Origin: Cotesia glomerata
Lineage: Eukaryota; Arthropoda; Insecta; Hymenoptera; Braconidae
Assembly (NCBI RefSeq): GCF_020080835.1
Contig: NC_058158.1
Coordinates: forward strand, 16,156,882 to 16,220,881
Direction of reading: 5' to 3'
DNA length: 64,000 nucleotides
The translations under genes and the position numbers were made by a program. Under the pieces are notes generated by a model. It had not been told where the DNA came from. It saw only the letters and a program-made list of their open reading frames with translations, and searched no databases. Positions within the stretch are counted from its first letter, which is position 1, and every line of letters starts with the position of its first letter. Shown here in pieces: positions 12,257 through 21,726 of this stretch.

Positions 12257-13626
12257 GTCTGTTTGTTTGTTATCTTCTGGAGTGCCTCTTTAAATACTGG
12301 GCACCTGGATGCGCCGGCATGATGAGCCGAGTTCTCCGCACTTTGATCCGCGCATAATACACATTTCGCTGGGTTTTTGCATTCAGCAATCTTGTGTCCC
12401 TCTTGTCCGCACCTAATACATAGCTTAGACCGATCCACATTGCTCTTGCACTGGGATCCAAGATGTCCAAAGTGCCAGCACTTGAAACATTGGATTGGTC
12501 TCCTCGTAGCTCGGATTCGGCAGTTGGCCCAGCCGATCCGGACTTTACCGCTTCCTGTCAATATCTTCCGCGCTGCAGCTGCTGGTAGTGTCACAACAGC
12601 TGTCTGAGTACCTCTGTAGGCCTTATGAATCTTAATTGTCTCTAGTGGTATCTCGCAGGTTTCTCCGATTTCCGTTTGCAAGGCAGCCTGAATATCCTCC
12701 TTGGTTGTGGTACCGTCAAGATCTCGGATTTCGACGTCTTCCTGTGGCCCTTTGCAGATTACCTTTGCGTCTTTTTGGAGGATGTCCGCGATGGTCTTCT
12801 GTAAGGCTTGGCCTCGGTCAGCGCTCTTCCTCGAAAGCGTAATCAGCAAGCTCCCGGTCCTAGTTCTTTGGATCTTATCCACTGTAGTACGGACCTGTTC
12901 GTCAGGGACGTCCTGCTTTATTCGCTTCAGAATTTCAGCATACTTTGCCGTCTCTGCGGGGCGGATGATCAGTGCGTCCGGCCTGATCCGTTTGCGCGGT
13001 TCTTTCCGATCAGGCTCTGGCCTGGACTTCTTCGGCGGTTGCTTCTGGAGCTTTTCTACTGCTTGCTCTCTCTTGGACTTCCTTGACTGGACTTTTTGCC
13101 ATTCATTCACCTCCTTTTTTCCGCCGTTCTGTGTAACTGCGTTTTTCGGGGGACTTGGTTTAAGGTCCTTCTTCTTCTTTGTACGGCTGGTCATTGAGTC
13201 TGGGGAATTTCGTTCTTTCCTTTTCCCAGGCCTGATATCAGTTCCAGTTTCCTCTCCGTCTTCAACAACTGACTCGACGTCACCCTCGCCACCTGTGTCC
13301 ATCTCCTCGACAAACGTGTCGGCTTTTGCTGGTGAAACCGCTGTCACACTCGTCTTCATCACGATATTACCGTGTTGTTGTTGGATCTCCTGCCATTCTT
13401 GGTCCAGTTTTTTGAACCTTCTCAGGGCACTGCAGATGTTCGTCGACTTCGACTTGATCTCCTTGTGGACATTTTGCTTGGTTTGGAGAAAGTCCTGCAG
13501 TCCACTGACTAGCTTCTCCAGATGTGCCAGCGCATCTGTCCTCTTCATCTTTGTACTAAGTAGCAGTGCGTCTTGCTGGGCATGAGGCCCGTTTTCACTC
13601 TTGTTTGTTTCCTGTGCATTACTCAT
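12253..13626 (-). CDS. R1-clade ORF1: Gag-like RNA-binding protein
   Basis: The 457-residue protein should coat the element RNA. The N-terminal ~200 residues are charged, with a likely coiled segment (LEKLVSGLQDFLQTKQNVHKEIKS) and a Lys/Arg-rich, probably disordered middle. Residues ~210-375 form a conserved region, also seen in the broken ORF1 at 46.7-47.5 kb, that starts RIRPDALIIRP. Three zinc knuckles end the protein: CFKC-H-C (380-393), CIRC-H-C (403-416) and a longer CVLC...H...C (422-442). This is the usual R1-clade ORF1 plan. The ATG at 13624-13626 is matched by the start of the related ORF1 at 46654 (both MSN..ETNKS.NG). The stop TGA shares bases with the ORF2 ATG. Confidence 0.92.
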   Translation of the reverse strand: MSNAQETNKSENGPHAQQDALLLSTKMKRTDALAHLEKLVSGLQDFLQTKQNVHKEIKSKSTNICSALRRFKKLDQEWQEIQQQHGNIVMKTSVTAVSPAKADTFVEEMDTGGEGDVESVVEDGEETGTDIRPGKRKERNSPDSMTSRTKKKKDLKPSPPKNAVTQNGGKKEVNEWQKVQSRKSKREQAVEKLQKQPPKKSRPEPDRKEPRKRIRPDALIIRPAETAKYAEILKRIKQDVPDEQVRTTVDKIQRTRTGSLLITLSRKSADRGQALQKTIADILQKDAKVICKGPQEDVEIRDLDGTTTKEDIQAALQTEIGETCEIPLETIKIHKAYRGTQTAVVTLPAAAARKILTGSGKVRIGWANCRIRATRRPIQCFKCWHFGHLGSQCKSNVDRSKLCIRCGQEGHKIAECKNPAKCVLCADQSAENSAHHAGASRCPVFKEALQKITNKQT

Positions 13627-14165
13627 ACTTTTTAATTTACCAGCGCATCGTACGGAGTGGAGCGGGTTGCCTTAACTAGGAACGGGTGTACCCTCGGAGA
13701 TAGTACTCCTACCCCAGTTCCCTGAGGCCTAGCCGACACTTAGCCAGTCCCGGAATACACGGACGGACTAGACTCGCTCGGAGCGGTGAAGATTCCGATC
13801 TCTAACACTCACTGCGTACTTCCTGATCAAGGCCCGAAGTGGCTGGCTCCTGATCCACTGCTGCAACTTACACCTCGGTAGAGCAAGCTCACATCAGCCG
13901 TGGCCTGCATCGTCGGAAACTACGATACAAGTTCCGGTCACTCCCAGTGAGTCACAGCAGAGAACGATCGTCTTGTTAGGTCAGTTAGTGTGACCAACCC
14001 ATTAAAGGGGAGTTTTGTCCACGGGAGCGTATTTTGTTTGGTTATTTTGCTTGGCTCCTACCCGCTGTACCTCATCAACTAAGAGATTAAGTGTCATCCA
14101 AGGACAGCGAGCGTTCTCCCATCCGCTCGGGGAGACGCGCCCGGTAGCAGTATTTCTTCTGCCCC

Positions 14166-14167
<2 letters not shown>
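13627..14167 (-). promoter_or_regulatory. 5' UTR and probable internal promoter of the R1 LINE
   Basis: This 541-bp leader lies between the microsatellite and ORF1. It is closely matched at 46128-46653 (for example ACTGCTACC, GGGAGAACGCTCGCT, TTGGATGACACT), so it is part of the element. LINE leaders of this type usually carry the promoter; I see no defined core motif and infer that role. Confidence 0.6.
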
Positions 14168-14216
<49 letters not shown>

Positions 14217-14330
14217 CTTCTTATAACTTCTAAACAGCGTGGCCGATCGGATCGAAATAGGTGGCGATATTCTTGTGAAGTTCGACTCGAAGGCCATTGT
14301 TGATTTCCCAATTACTAATGCTAAAGGCGA
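14168..14330 (+). repeat. (TG)n and right half of microsatellite-bearing repeat
   Basis: A (GT)n tract at 14168-14212 is followed by AAACTTCTTATAACTTCTAAAC, which parallels the DNA after the (GT)n at 31731 and, in reverse, that before the tracts at 43112 and 53560. It is the other side of the copy interrupted at 9017. Confidence 0.7.
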
Positions 14331-14608
14331 GGTGATTGCGGGCGATTTTGCGGGTAATAATAATTTTTTTGGATCCGGTTCGATTGAATCGTCGTCATCC
14401 ACAAGCGCTCTATAAGTTACGACAGCTTATTCTGAAAAGTTATCCAAGGCTTCTCGCGCAAAATGTTTGGATTATGGAATCTGCTGTCTGCGTCAAACTA
14501 TTACTAGAGAGCCTACCGCTAAGACTACTACCATTATCTGGCATGGAAGTTCTAAAAAACAAATCAACCCAATAACCTCCACTCACTCAGCCTACATCTG
14601 CTCATAAT

Positions 14609-16785
14609 TTGTCTGTCACCTCAGTTCCACTAGCTTATCAGCCGCTCAACATCTGTCACGTCAATGCTCGCTCGCTCAATAATTGTTTTGATCTATTCAG
14701 GGACTACTTCAGGACTCATACCTTTGACGTAATCGCTGTATCGGAGACATGGTTGAACTCGAACATGCCTGACTCTCAGTTTAAACTACCTTTTCTACGC
14801 TATTCAAAAATGACCGGACTAATAGGACTGGTGGTAGAGTAGCTCTGTATGCCAGATCTGTCATGCAACAAGGCAAAAAGTTCTGGTTGGTGTAATCTAA
14901 AACTCGCCTACCTCTCATTCTCTCGACCTTTTCGAGATGGATTTAGATAATGTTATGCCGCATTATTCTCCTGCTGTACTAGTGGGTGACTTTAACATCA
15001 ACATGAATGTAATCTTCCCGAAGGTGGATAGCCTGATGGAATTTTACGGTGGCTTAAGTCTTCAACTTCTCAATTTTAAGGCAACTTATCATATGGCTCC
15101 TTCTCATACGTGGATAGATCATTGTATGGTTAATGATGTAGATATAAATCAATTACCGTAACTCCTATTCTGCCTTTTCCAGCAGATAACGATCGTATCT
15201 GGCTTCGGTATAATTACAGCATACCCATGTTGGGCAAGAAGAAAATTTGGTGCAAGAACTGGGCTCAGGTAGATGATGAACGCCTCCATGCTGCTTTTGA
15301 GCGATTAGATCATTCGGACATGGAAAGCTCTGACACAGTTGATTATATGAATGCGAGTTTGCATCGTCACATTGCTAATGTCATAAATACAGTTGCTCCG
15401 CTTAAAGAGATTAGTATTCGGGACCAGCCATCACCGTGGATCAACCAGGACATCAGGACTCTACAACGACGACGATCAAAATTGTACGGGATTTACAGAA
15501 AATCTGGATTTGCGTTTACTGAATATGTTAACTGATAATATGAGAAAAGTGATTAAGTGTAGAGTTACAAATGCAAAGAAACAGTACTTTAATCAAAGAT
15601 TCCATAACTATAAAGACGCTAAATCTTTGTGGAATTGTTTTCGCAAATTAGGACTAATTAAGTGCTCGAATGTGTGTTGATCTGGATCTAAGTGGATTAA
15701 ATGACTATTTTGTTATAGTTGCTGGAGCGCCGGATAAGCAAATTAATAATGATTATCGTGATAAATGTGTACTGATTAGCAGGAGTGTTTTTATGTTTAA
15801 TCGTCTTGACCGTGTAAACAGTAAAGAGGGCAATAATGAGATTGACCTCAAATTCAAAGGAACCTGATGGATTTGAGATAAAGGCGTACAAAATATTATT
15901 GCCTTATTTCTTGCACTTTATCACGGAGTTATTCAACCTTTCTCTTTCAACTGGTGATTTTCCGTAGGCTTGGAGGAAATCTTACGTTCTGCCTCTGCCA
16001 AAAGTGCGTAGCTCAGAAAGCTTTTCAGATTACAGACCAATTTCGCTATTTTGTACCCTATCTAAAAGTTTTGAAAAATGTGTTCATGACCAAGTTATAA
16101 GCTACTTGGCTATGCATGATCTCGAGGATAAGTATCAGACAGCCTTTCAACCTGGGCTCAACACTCAGGACACTATTTTAAAGCTAACTGATGAAGTTCA
16201 CGTAAGTATGGACTGTTTGATGGTCACGGTTGCAGTATTTTTTGACTTGAGTAAAGCATTCGACTCGGTTGTCTATACTAATATTATAACGAGGAAAGAT
16301 TTGATTGTTTGTTTGTTTGCATCGAATAGGTTCCGAAACTACTGAACCGATTTGAAAAATTTTTTCACTGTTGGGAAGCTACACTATCCCCGGGTGACAT
16401 AAGTTATTTTACATCATAATTAATGTTGAAATTTTTGTTAAATACCCGTGCGAGGCCGGGGCGGACTGCTAGTATTTGATATTTTGATTTACAAGTCAAG
16501 AGCGTTGGGTTATGATGATACAGCAGTTAGATGGGTAGTCTAATATTTGAAGGGTCGTTCGCAAACAGTGCGTGTAGACAGTATTGAAATTTCTACATGG
16601 AACACTACTATGAGTGGGGTTCTGCAGAGTAGTGTTCTTGGCCCACTGCTATACTTGATTTACGTTGCTAATTTGGATGGTCTTCTGAAACACTGTAATC
16701 ATCTGTTCTATGCGGATGATTTGGTTATCTATTTGAACTGTAAGCTCTGTGATATTGAACAATGTGTGGGTACCCTTATGGAAAA
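14609..16785 (+). pseudogene. Jockey/CR1-like endonuclease-RT, broken
   Basis: Recognisable blocks in order: NICHVNARSLNNCFDLFRDY (endonuclease start, ~14648), FDVIAVSETWLNS, VLVGDFNIN (~14976), THTWIDH (~15107), SDYRPISLFCTLSKSFEK (~16025), FFDLSKAFDSV (motif A, ~16238), then after the Helitron SRALGYDDTAVRW and YLKGRSQTVRV, and FYADDLVIY (~16707). Frameshifts lie near 14815 and 15490, with stops between the blocks. The RT catalytic FYADD is intact but the frame is not. Closest match by eye is the Jockey/CR1 group. Confidence 0.82.
16272..16472 (+). mobile_element. Non-autonomous Helitron, 201 bp
   Basis: The insert begins TCTATACTAATATTATAA and ends CCCGTGCGAGGCCGGGGCGG...CTAG, the 5' TC and hairpin-plus-CTAG 3' end that I know from insect Helitrons. 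The host LINE reading frame rejoins exactly if this segment is removed (Asp-Ser-Val-Val then Phe-Asp-Ile-Leu), with no target duplication, as expected for rolling-circle insertion. The 5' flanking base is G where A is usual. Confidence 0.85.
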
Positions 16786-16908
16786 AATATATATCCAGGG
16801 ATATATCTCTTCAGAATATATCCTGGTATATATTACCGGATATATACCAGGATATACTAAATTTTGCCGAAAAGATATATGATGAAACAGTATATATCCT
16901 GGTATATA
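16786..16908. repeat. Palindromic-unit array, ATATATCCTGG type (left part)
   Basis: Degenerate units around ATATATCCTGGTATATA recur at least five times in both senses. The array resumes at 25930-26085 after the foldback element, which therefore inserted into it. Its 5' edge coincides with the broken end of the LINE. Confidence 0.75.
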
Positions 16909-17149
16909 CAGGGTGTCTCAGAAGTCGTGAGCCACCGGACAGGGTGTGGTAGAAAATTGGATTCTGAATAGAAAAGTCCTTTACCATTTTTCGATCAGAC
17001 CCATTGAAAAATTACTATGAATTTATGAAAATAGACCAATGAGGAGCGCGGTATAGCGGCAGAACGGTAGGCACGAGAGCGAGCGAGTGGAAGCGCGACG
17101 GGCAATGAGTGCGCGCTCGCTTGCACATGTGTGATATCATTGCTCAGTT

Positions 17150-17641
17150 ATAGCGGGATGCCCGTATACAATAATAATGATCAATGATACTTCTGTAAAT
17201 AAAAAAAAAAATTAATATTAGAAAAACCATCCCATAGACAGCCCCATAAAACAAAAAATGTGCGATTTTTTGATAATTAAAACTCGAATTTTCGGTGTCA
17301 CCAAAAAATAAAAAAAAAAATCCGATAGTCATATTCAATGATACCCCTGTAATTAAAAAAAAATAAAAGTTATAAAAGTACCCCATACACTCTAAGATAC
17401 AGCCCCATAAAGCCAAAAATTTGCGATTATTTAATGATGAAATTCAAATGATCAGTGTGCACTTGAAGTTAAAAAAAAAAAGCAATAAAAATAATCAGTG
17501 GCACTACTGTTGACCAAAAAAATTTTTAAAAATAAAAAACTACCCCATAGACTGGGAGATACAGCCCCGTAAAGCTGAAAATTCGCGATTATTTAATGAT
17601 GAAATTCAAATGATCACTGTGCACTTGGAATAAAAAAAAAA
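17150..17641. repeat. Foldback arm monomers, left outer block
   Basis: Four monomers with the shared words ACCCCATAGAC, GATACAGCCCC-TAAAGC and TTCGCGATTATTTAATGATG. They pair with 25190-25680. The block is cut from the rest of the arm by the Helentron at 17642. Confidence 0.8.
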
Positions 17642-17819
17642 GGTGTGTGTGCGATTCACACACGATAGAAGTGAAACTTCAGTGAATCGACAAAAGAATG
17701 AGATGAATATTTATAACAAGGGTAGGATAATTACAAAGTTTAATTGTTCAAAAATGAAAGTATTTTGATTAATTTTAAAAGATATTTTATATTTTATTTA
17801 ACATATGTTACATAATCTA

Positions 17820-18290
17820 TTACTCAAGTTCCATATTTTCAGTTTCAACAAATGATACAAGAGGCTTATGATAACTAAAATACGATACAAATATTTTAGT
17901 TTCAATTTGGTTGATATATCTTTGGAACACTGCATCTATTACCGTTTTTGATCTTGTAGTTGATTGAGTGCGATTGTTACACATTTTTAAATAAAATGTT
18001 GTATCGAGAAACTCAATCAAAGGAAGCGCTGTATCTGATGCAAAATTTATGTTAAAATCCCCACTTAAAATCATCGGAATTTTATCATAATTCTTTTTGA
18101 GAATTCGCGATACCTCTGGGGTATATTTGATCAAATTTTCATGTATAAATTCAATAACTGATTTTATTGATTGGTTGGGAAAGATGTAAATTGCTACGAT
18201 CAAAATTAAATCTCCTTGGTCATTTCTGCTCTCACAGGCACATATTTCTCCAACTTTCGAAAGCTGAACAGACAATGATTCTAGCTCAAT
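17820..18290 (-). pseudogene. Helentron C-terminal endonuclease remnant
   Basis: An open frame of ~150 codons reads as an APE-type endonuclease: LILIVAIYIFPNQ, then MILSGDFNINF with the GDFN catalytic block, then KTVIDAVFQR and a C-terminal FSYHKPLVSF where family members have an S/Y-x-H motif. Non-LTR LINEs share the fold, but position and orientation directly behind the DUF6570-like region point to the endonuclease that Helentrons append after their helicase. The N-terminal part of the domain is missing at the deletion junction near 18290, so it is not functional alone. Confidence 0.65.
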
Positions 18291-18446
18291 TCAAGATCGA
18301 TTTCATTATTACTATTATTGTTGAAGAAGCTTTCATCAATTTTAATATCGTAAAATAAATAAAGTGGAGTTTGAAGCAAATACTGAAGCCATGCACGAAT
18401 TGTCCTTTTATTAACTAGTCCCATTAAATAGCTTGATCTATGTATT

Positions 18447-18668
18447 ATTTTTTTCTGCCCTCCAGGCGGAAAGTGGCAACTTTCGGCCCGCTGCGCTAAA
18501 CGAAATTGCCGCTTTCCGCCTCTGTCGGACAGAAAAATAGTATACAAACCTATGGCAGGAAAATAATAAATATCTCAGATCACATATATGTCGACCTCGG
18601 CTTCGCCTCGGGCAACATATATGTGTTCTGAGACATTTCTCATTTTCTTGCCACAGGTGTGTAATATA
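18447..18668. mobile_element. Two-hairpin mobile repeat, copy 1
   Basis: The insert consists of two adjacent long hairpins: 18451-18537 (arms CTGCCC...GGCGGAAAGTGGC and GCCGCTTTCCGCC...GGACAG) and 18554-18653 (arms TGGCAGGAAAAT...CTCAGATCACATATATGT and ACATATATGTGTTCTGAGA...TTTTCTTGCCA, loop GGCTTCG). It interrupts the DUF6570-like frame at Lys-Lys with A runs on each side. A second copy, same order but inverted, is at 29853-30052. Confidence 0.75.
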
Positions 18669-19841
18669 CTATTTTTTAATGTGTACGTTAATACAGTAAT
18701 CATCATCGACATTACGGGGTAAGAGTTTTACCATATTGTTTACCTCGACTGGTACATTAATGATTTGTCCATAAATTCCATATTGCCCATGAACATGTCG
18801 TAACCGTCGAATTTGCATAAATGGAACTCGTGGTGAGACAAGTCTTTCCGAAATTAAGTCAAGCGGTGGTAAAACCTCAGGTATTTTTTCATATTTAAAA
18901 CCGTTATAAGTAGACATTATAGGAATCACTTTCCTCCCAATTGCTTGGTAACACGTGTTGCACAGTAAAATATCTTCAACTGTATTGTAATTTTCAACTA
19001 TTACCCTTAATAATTGTTCATCTTCAGCACGTGGTGATTTTAAATCTAACTTAAACCACAATCGATCACAAACGGAGCACTTATGACCAAACATATTGTT
19101 TAAAAACTTGTCGTTAAATTCTTTATGAGCAAACTTGTTTCGACGAAACCGTGAGTATGGAATTTCTGGCTGTACATCTACTGGAGGGTTATCTGAAAAA
19201 AAACAATTCAAAGTATGTAACGAGTTATCTATCGACTGTGTATTGAGAATCAATTCCTTAAAAAACTAAAATTTTTTACATCGTAAATTCGAAAAATGTA
19301 TATAAAATTAATTTTAAAAACTCATTTTAAGATAATGATTATTTTCAAATATGGTTATTAAATTATATGTACCATTTAAAAATTATCCACTCTTTAGTTT
19401 AAAATTAAATTATTTTTTTTTAATATCATTTTAATTTTGAATTTTTTTACAATTTATTTTACCATTCAAAAATATTCATCCGTCTTAAAATTGTTTTTTT
19501 TTCCTATAAATCTAAATATTAAATCATTTTGTTAATTTAAGAATTATTGAATTATTGAATATAAGTTTAAATTAAATTAAATTTTTTTTAATATTTTAAA
19601 TCATGAATTGTAAATTAGGTACATGTTTTTAAATTAAATTTTTAAGTTTTTTCATTAAAATTATTATTAAATTGAAAAATTTCTTTAAATTATTTAACAT
19701 TAAATGATGAAAGTTAGTATTAATTATTAGTACTTACAATCATTATTTACTAAATTATATCCCGTTGGAACACTATTTTGTTGCTGAGAGTGGTCTAAAA
19801 CAGAAAAAAATAAATAAGGTTAGACACATGATGTATTGAGG

Positions 19842-19845
<4 letters not shown>

Positions 19846-19903
<58 letters not shown>
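19846..19903. repeat. (TA)n microsatellite in an intron
   Basis: A pure TA tract of about 58 bp lies in the first intron of the Helentron gene. Confidence 0.95.
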
Positions 19904-19906
<3 letters not shown>

Positions 19907-20676
19907 CCATGATCAGTTTAAAATAAAAATCAAATTTATTGATTGAAAAACATTGATATATTAGTTTATACTTAAAACAGGATTAAAAAATATTTACACT
20001 TACCATTTATTACATCAGTCACATTGACACTTATATCTGAACATCTATTTTGATTGTTCAATAATTGTTTTTTACGTGCACGAAACTCGCGACTACGTTC
20101 TGTTGAACTTTTTGCTGAATTTTTTTTCATTTTAATTTCATTTTTTTTGCGTCGATATTGACGACACATTTCGGCATTAGTTTTCGGCATTTTATAAAAT
20201 TTATTATTTAGTACAAGATATAAAAATACTCACAAACAGTTAAATAATAACACACCACGCTATCTTACTAAAACGCTGTAATACGCAGCCGCATACAGTG
20301 TACAGTAAGCTCACGTAGTTTTCACATGCACTACACACGTTAAATGCTCAAATACAAGCACGTATTAAACAGTGTGCAATATACATACACACTGACATCT
20401 GCTCTCTCGCTCTGGCTCACAAATTACAGGCGACTATGCTTAGAAGACGGGAGTGGGGACGCTACGAAGTATGGCACAAAGAGGAGAGACCGATAATATA
20501 CAAATTGTATGTATATTTCTGTCTCATTCTTTCCCCTGGCTTCATCCTACACATTTTTGTATTTGTGTCTCTTACCTGTCGTTTTTTCGTTGCATCCGGT
20601 TTGAAATCACAACGATTCTAAAGAAGTTTCACTTCAAAAAAGCAATAAAAAAAATCAGTGACACTACTGTTGACCA

Positions 20677-21726
20677 TGTTATGTCCAAGGGCGTTTTTTG
20701 AGCGGTAGCGTAAACGGTGGAGGTTTGGACTAACAGTTTAAAGAATACGCAACGGAGGTTTTAATTCCGTTGTTTTAATTATTTTTTGTGAGACGTTTCG
20801 ATGTACGAATTTACCACGCCTTCGTTTGAGACTGTACACGGATTTCTATTAGGAGTAGATGTACTACTTGCTAGATTATTTCTGATTACCGGATCCGTGA
20901 TCCCGAGGCTGCTGTTAGCGCCTTTTCCTTGAATGAGCCCTCCAGTTGGTCCTTGCAGCGGATGGAGTTGGATGGATTTGGGCTGCTTACTTTAAGGGCT
21001 TCTTATTTTACGAAATAAATTGACTCGAACAAAATTTCACTTCTTTTGATATTTATTTTTATAAACACTAAAACTTTTACACTTTAACAAATTTTATTTA
21101 ATCGAAATTTATATTAATGAATTTTATTAATTTGATTGAGCTAACGTCCTCCAGTCCCCCGTAGGGTAAAGTGCGCAAAACTAGCTTCTAAGAAATTTTG
21201 AATAAACTTAATGACCGGATTCTCGCCTAAGTGCAGAGCAAATTAGAACTTTGAGATTCCGGTTCTCTATGATTTATTTACTGGCCGAATTCTCGCCTAA
21301 GTGCAGGGCAAATTAGAACTTTGAGAATACGACTCTCTAAATTTTATCTACTGACCGAGCTCTCGCCTAAGTGCAGGGCAAATTAGAACTTTGAGAATCC
21401 CGACTCGTAGATATTAATAACTAATACGTGGCCTGCCGGTTGAACCGTGTCTGAACTCGTCTTAAGTGCAGCGCAAATTAAGATAAGGGACTTTTACAAG
21501 GCACGGGCCTGTCAAGTTAAACGCGGAAGTCGAATTAACTAACAAAGACGTGGATTTGGCTGTTGATCGCCTTTTTAAAAGCTCGCGGTGCTGAGATTGC
21601 AGAAGTCCCCGCTAGTCAACCAGCAGTCACGTAGCTTACATTTTATTGAGGCTTTCGCGCATGGAGAAGTCTTCCATCTGCGCGGGTGATTTAAATTAAG
21701 AAAAAAAAATTGAAATGGACATAACA
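20677..21726. mobile_element. Solo LTR, 1,050 bp
   Basis: It opens TGTTATGTCCA and closes TGGACATAACA, a perfect 11-bp inverted end, with ACCA directly before and after. The intact right foldback arm lacks it, which proves insertion. There is no coding region or second LTR, so it is a solo LTR of an unassigned family. Three and a half diverged direct repeats of ~73 bp, each with TCTCGCCTAAGTGCAG and GCAAATTAGAACTTTGAGA, lie at 21215-21480. Confidence 0.88.

Larger units (their letters stand above)
9017..14167 (-). mobile_element. Intact R1-clade LINE in (AC)n (Mino/Waldo-like)
   Basis: On the minus strand the order is (AC)n, 5' UTR (14167-13627), ORF1, ORF2, a 236-bp 3' UTR, an A tail of about 25 (T run 9017-9041), (AC)n. 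Both coding frames are open. The 5' and 3' ends match those of elements A and B near 46 kb, which confirms the boundaries. R1-clade LINEs named Mino and Waldo are known to target (AC)n and (ACAY)n; the C-terminal CCHC of ORF2, the ORF1 zinc knuckles and the insertion site all fit. The exact family name is inference. It is the only LINE in the window with no visible defect, so it may be young or active. Confidence 0.92.
14400..16785 (+). mobile_element. Degenerate Jockey/CR1-like LINE fragment
   Basis: A sense-orientation LINE remnant reaches from the end of an ORF1 (~14400-14575) through ORF2 to just after the RT active site. It is broken by a Helitron at 16272 and ends abruptly at 16785 where a palindromic array begins, so its 3' third is missing. 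No target duplication is visible. Confidence 0.8.
18297..20190 (-). pseudogene. Helentron N-terminal gene, three spliced exons
   Basis: Exon 1 (20190-20004) starts MPKTNAEMCRQYRRKK and is strongly basic. Exon 2 (19794-19738, 57 bp) and exon 3 (19192-18669) have clean splice sites (GTAAGT donors at 20003 and 19737; T-rich acceptors), and all junctions are phase 1, so the spliced frame stays open. Exon 3 reads FNDKFLNNMFGHKC..C...LLCNTC, GRKVIPIMSTYNGF, PPLDLISERLVSPRVPFMQIRRLR and GQIINVPVEV, the DUF6570-like region found at the start of insect Helentron Rep/helicase proteins. A two-hairpin element at 18447-18668 splits it; the domain resumes with RSSYLMGLVNKRTIRAWLQYLLQTPLY and ends in a stop at 18297. 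Rep and helicase are lost. Confidence 0.75.
17642..20637 (-). mobile_element. Helentron (Helitron2) deletion derivative
   Basis: The right foldback arm shows uninterrupted sequence at 25195-25215 where the left arm has 3.0 kb of extra DNA, so this is an insertion into an A run. It encodes, on the minus strand, the N-terminal part of a Helentron protein (DUF6570-like) and a C-terminal APE-type endonuclease, the layout known for Helentrons. The HUH Rep and Pif1-like helicase that should lie between are absent. Both ends carry an inverted AGAAGTGAAACTTC word (17668 area and 20622 area). It is a non-autonomous deletion derivative. Confidence 0.75.

Noticed and set aside
12701..13585. Plus-strand open frame of 294 codons opposite ORF1
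   Set aside because: It is antisense to ORF1; its Ser/Phe-rich composition follows from the Lys/Glu-rich sense strand.
18421..18547. Extended minus-strand frame across the hairpin into LVNKRTIRAW
   Set aside because: Only the part below 18447 is Helentron protein; the upstream residues are read from the hairpin insert.
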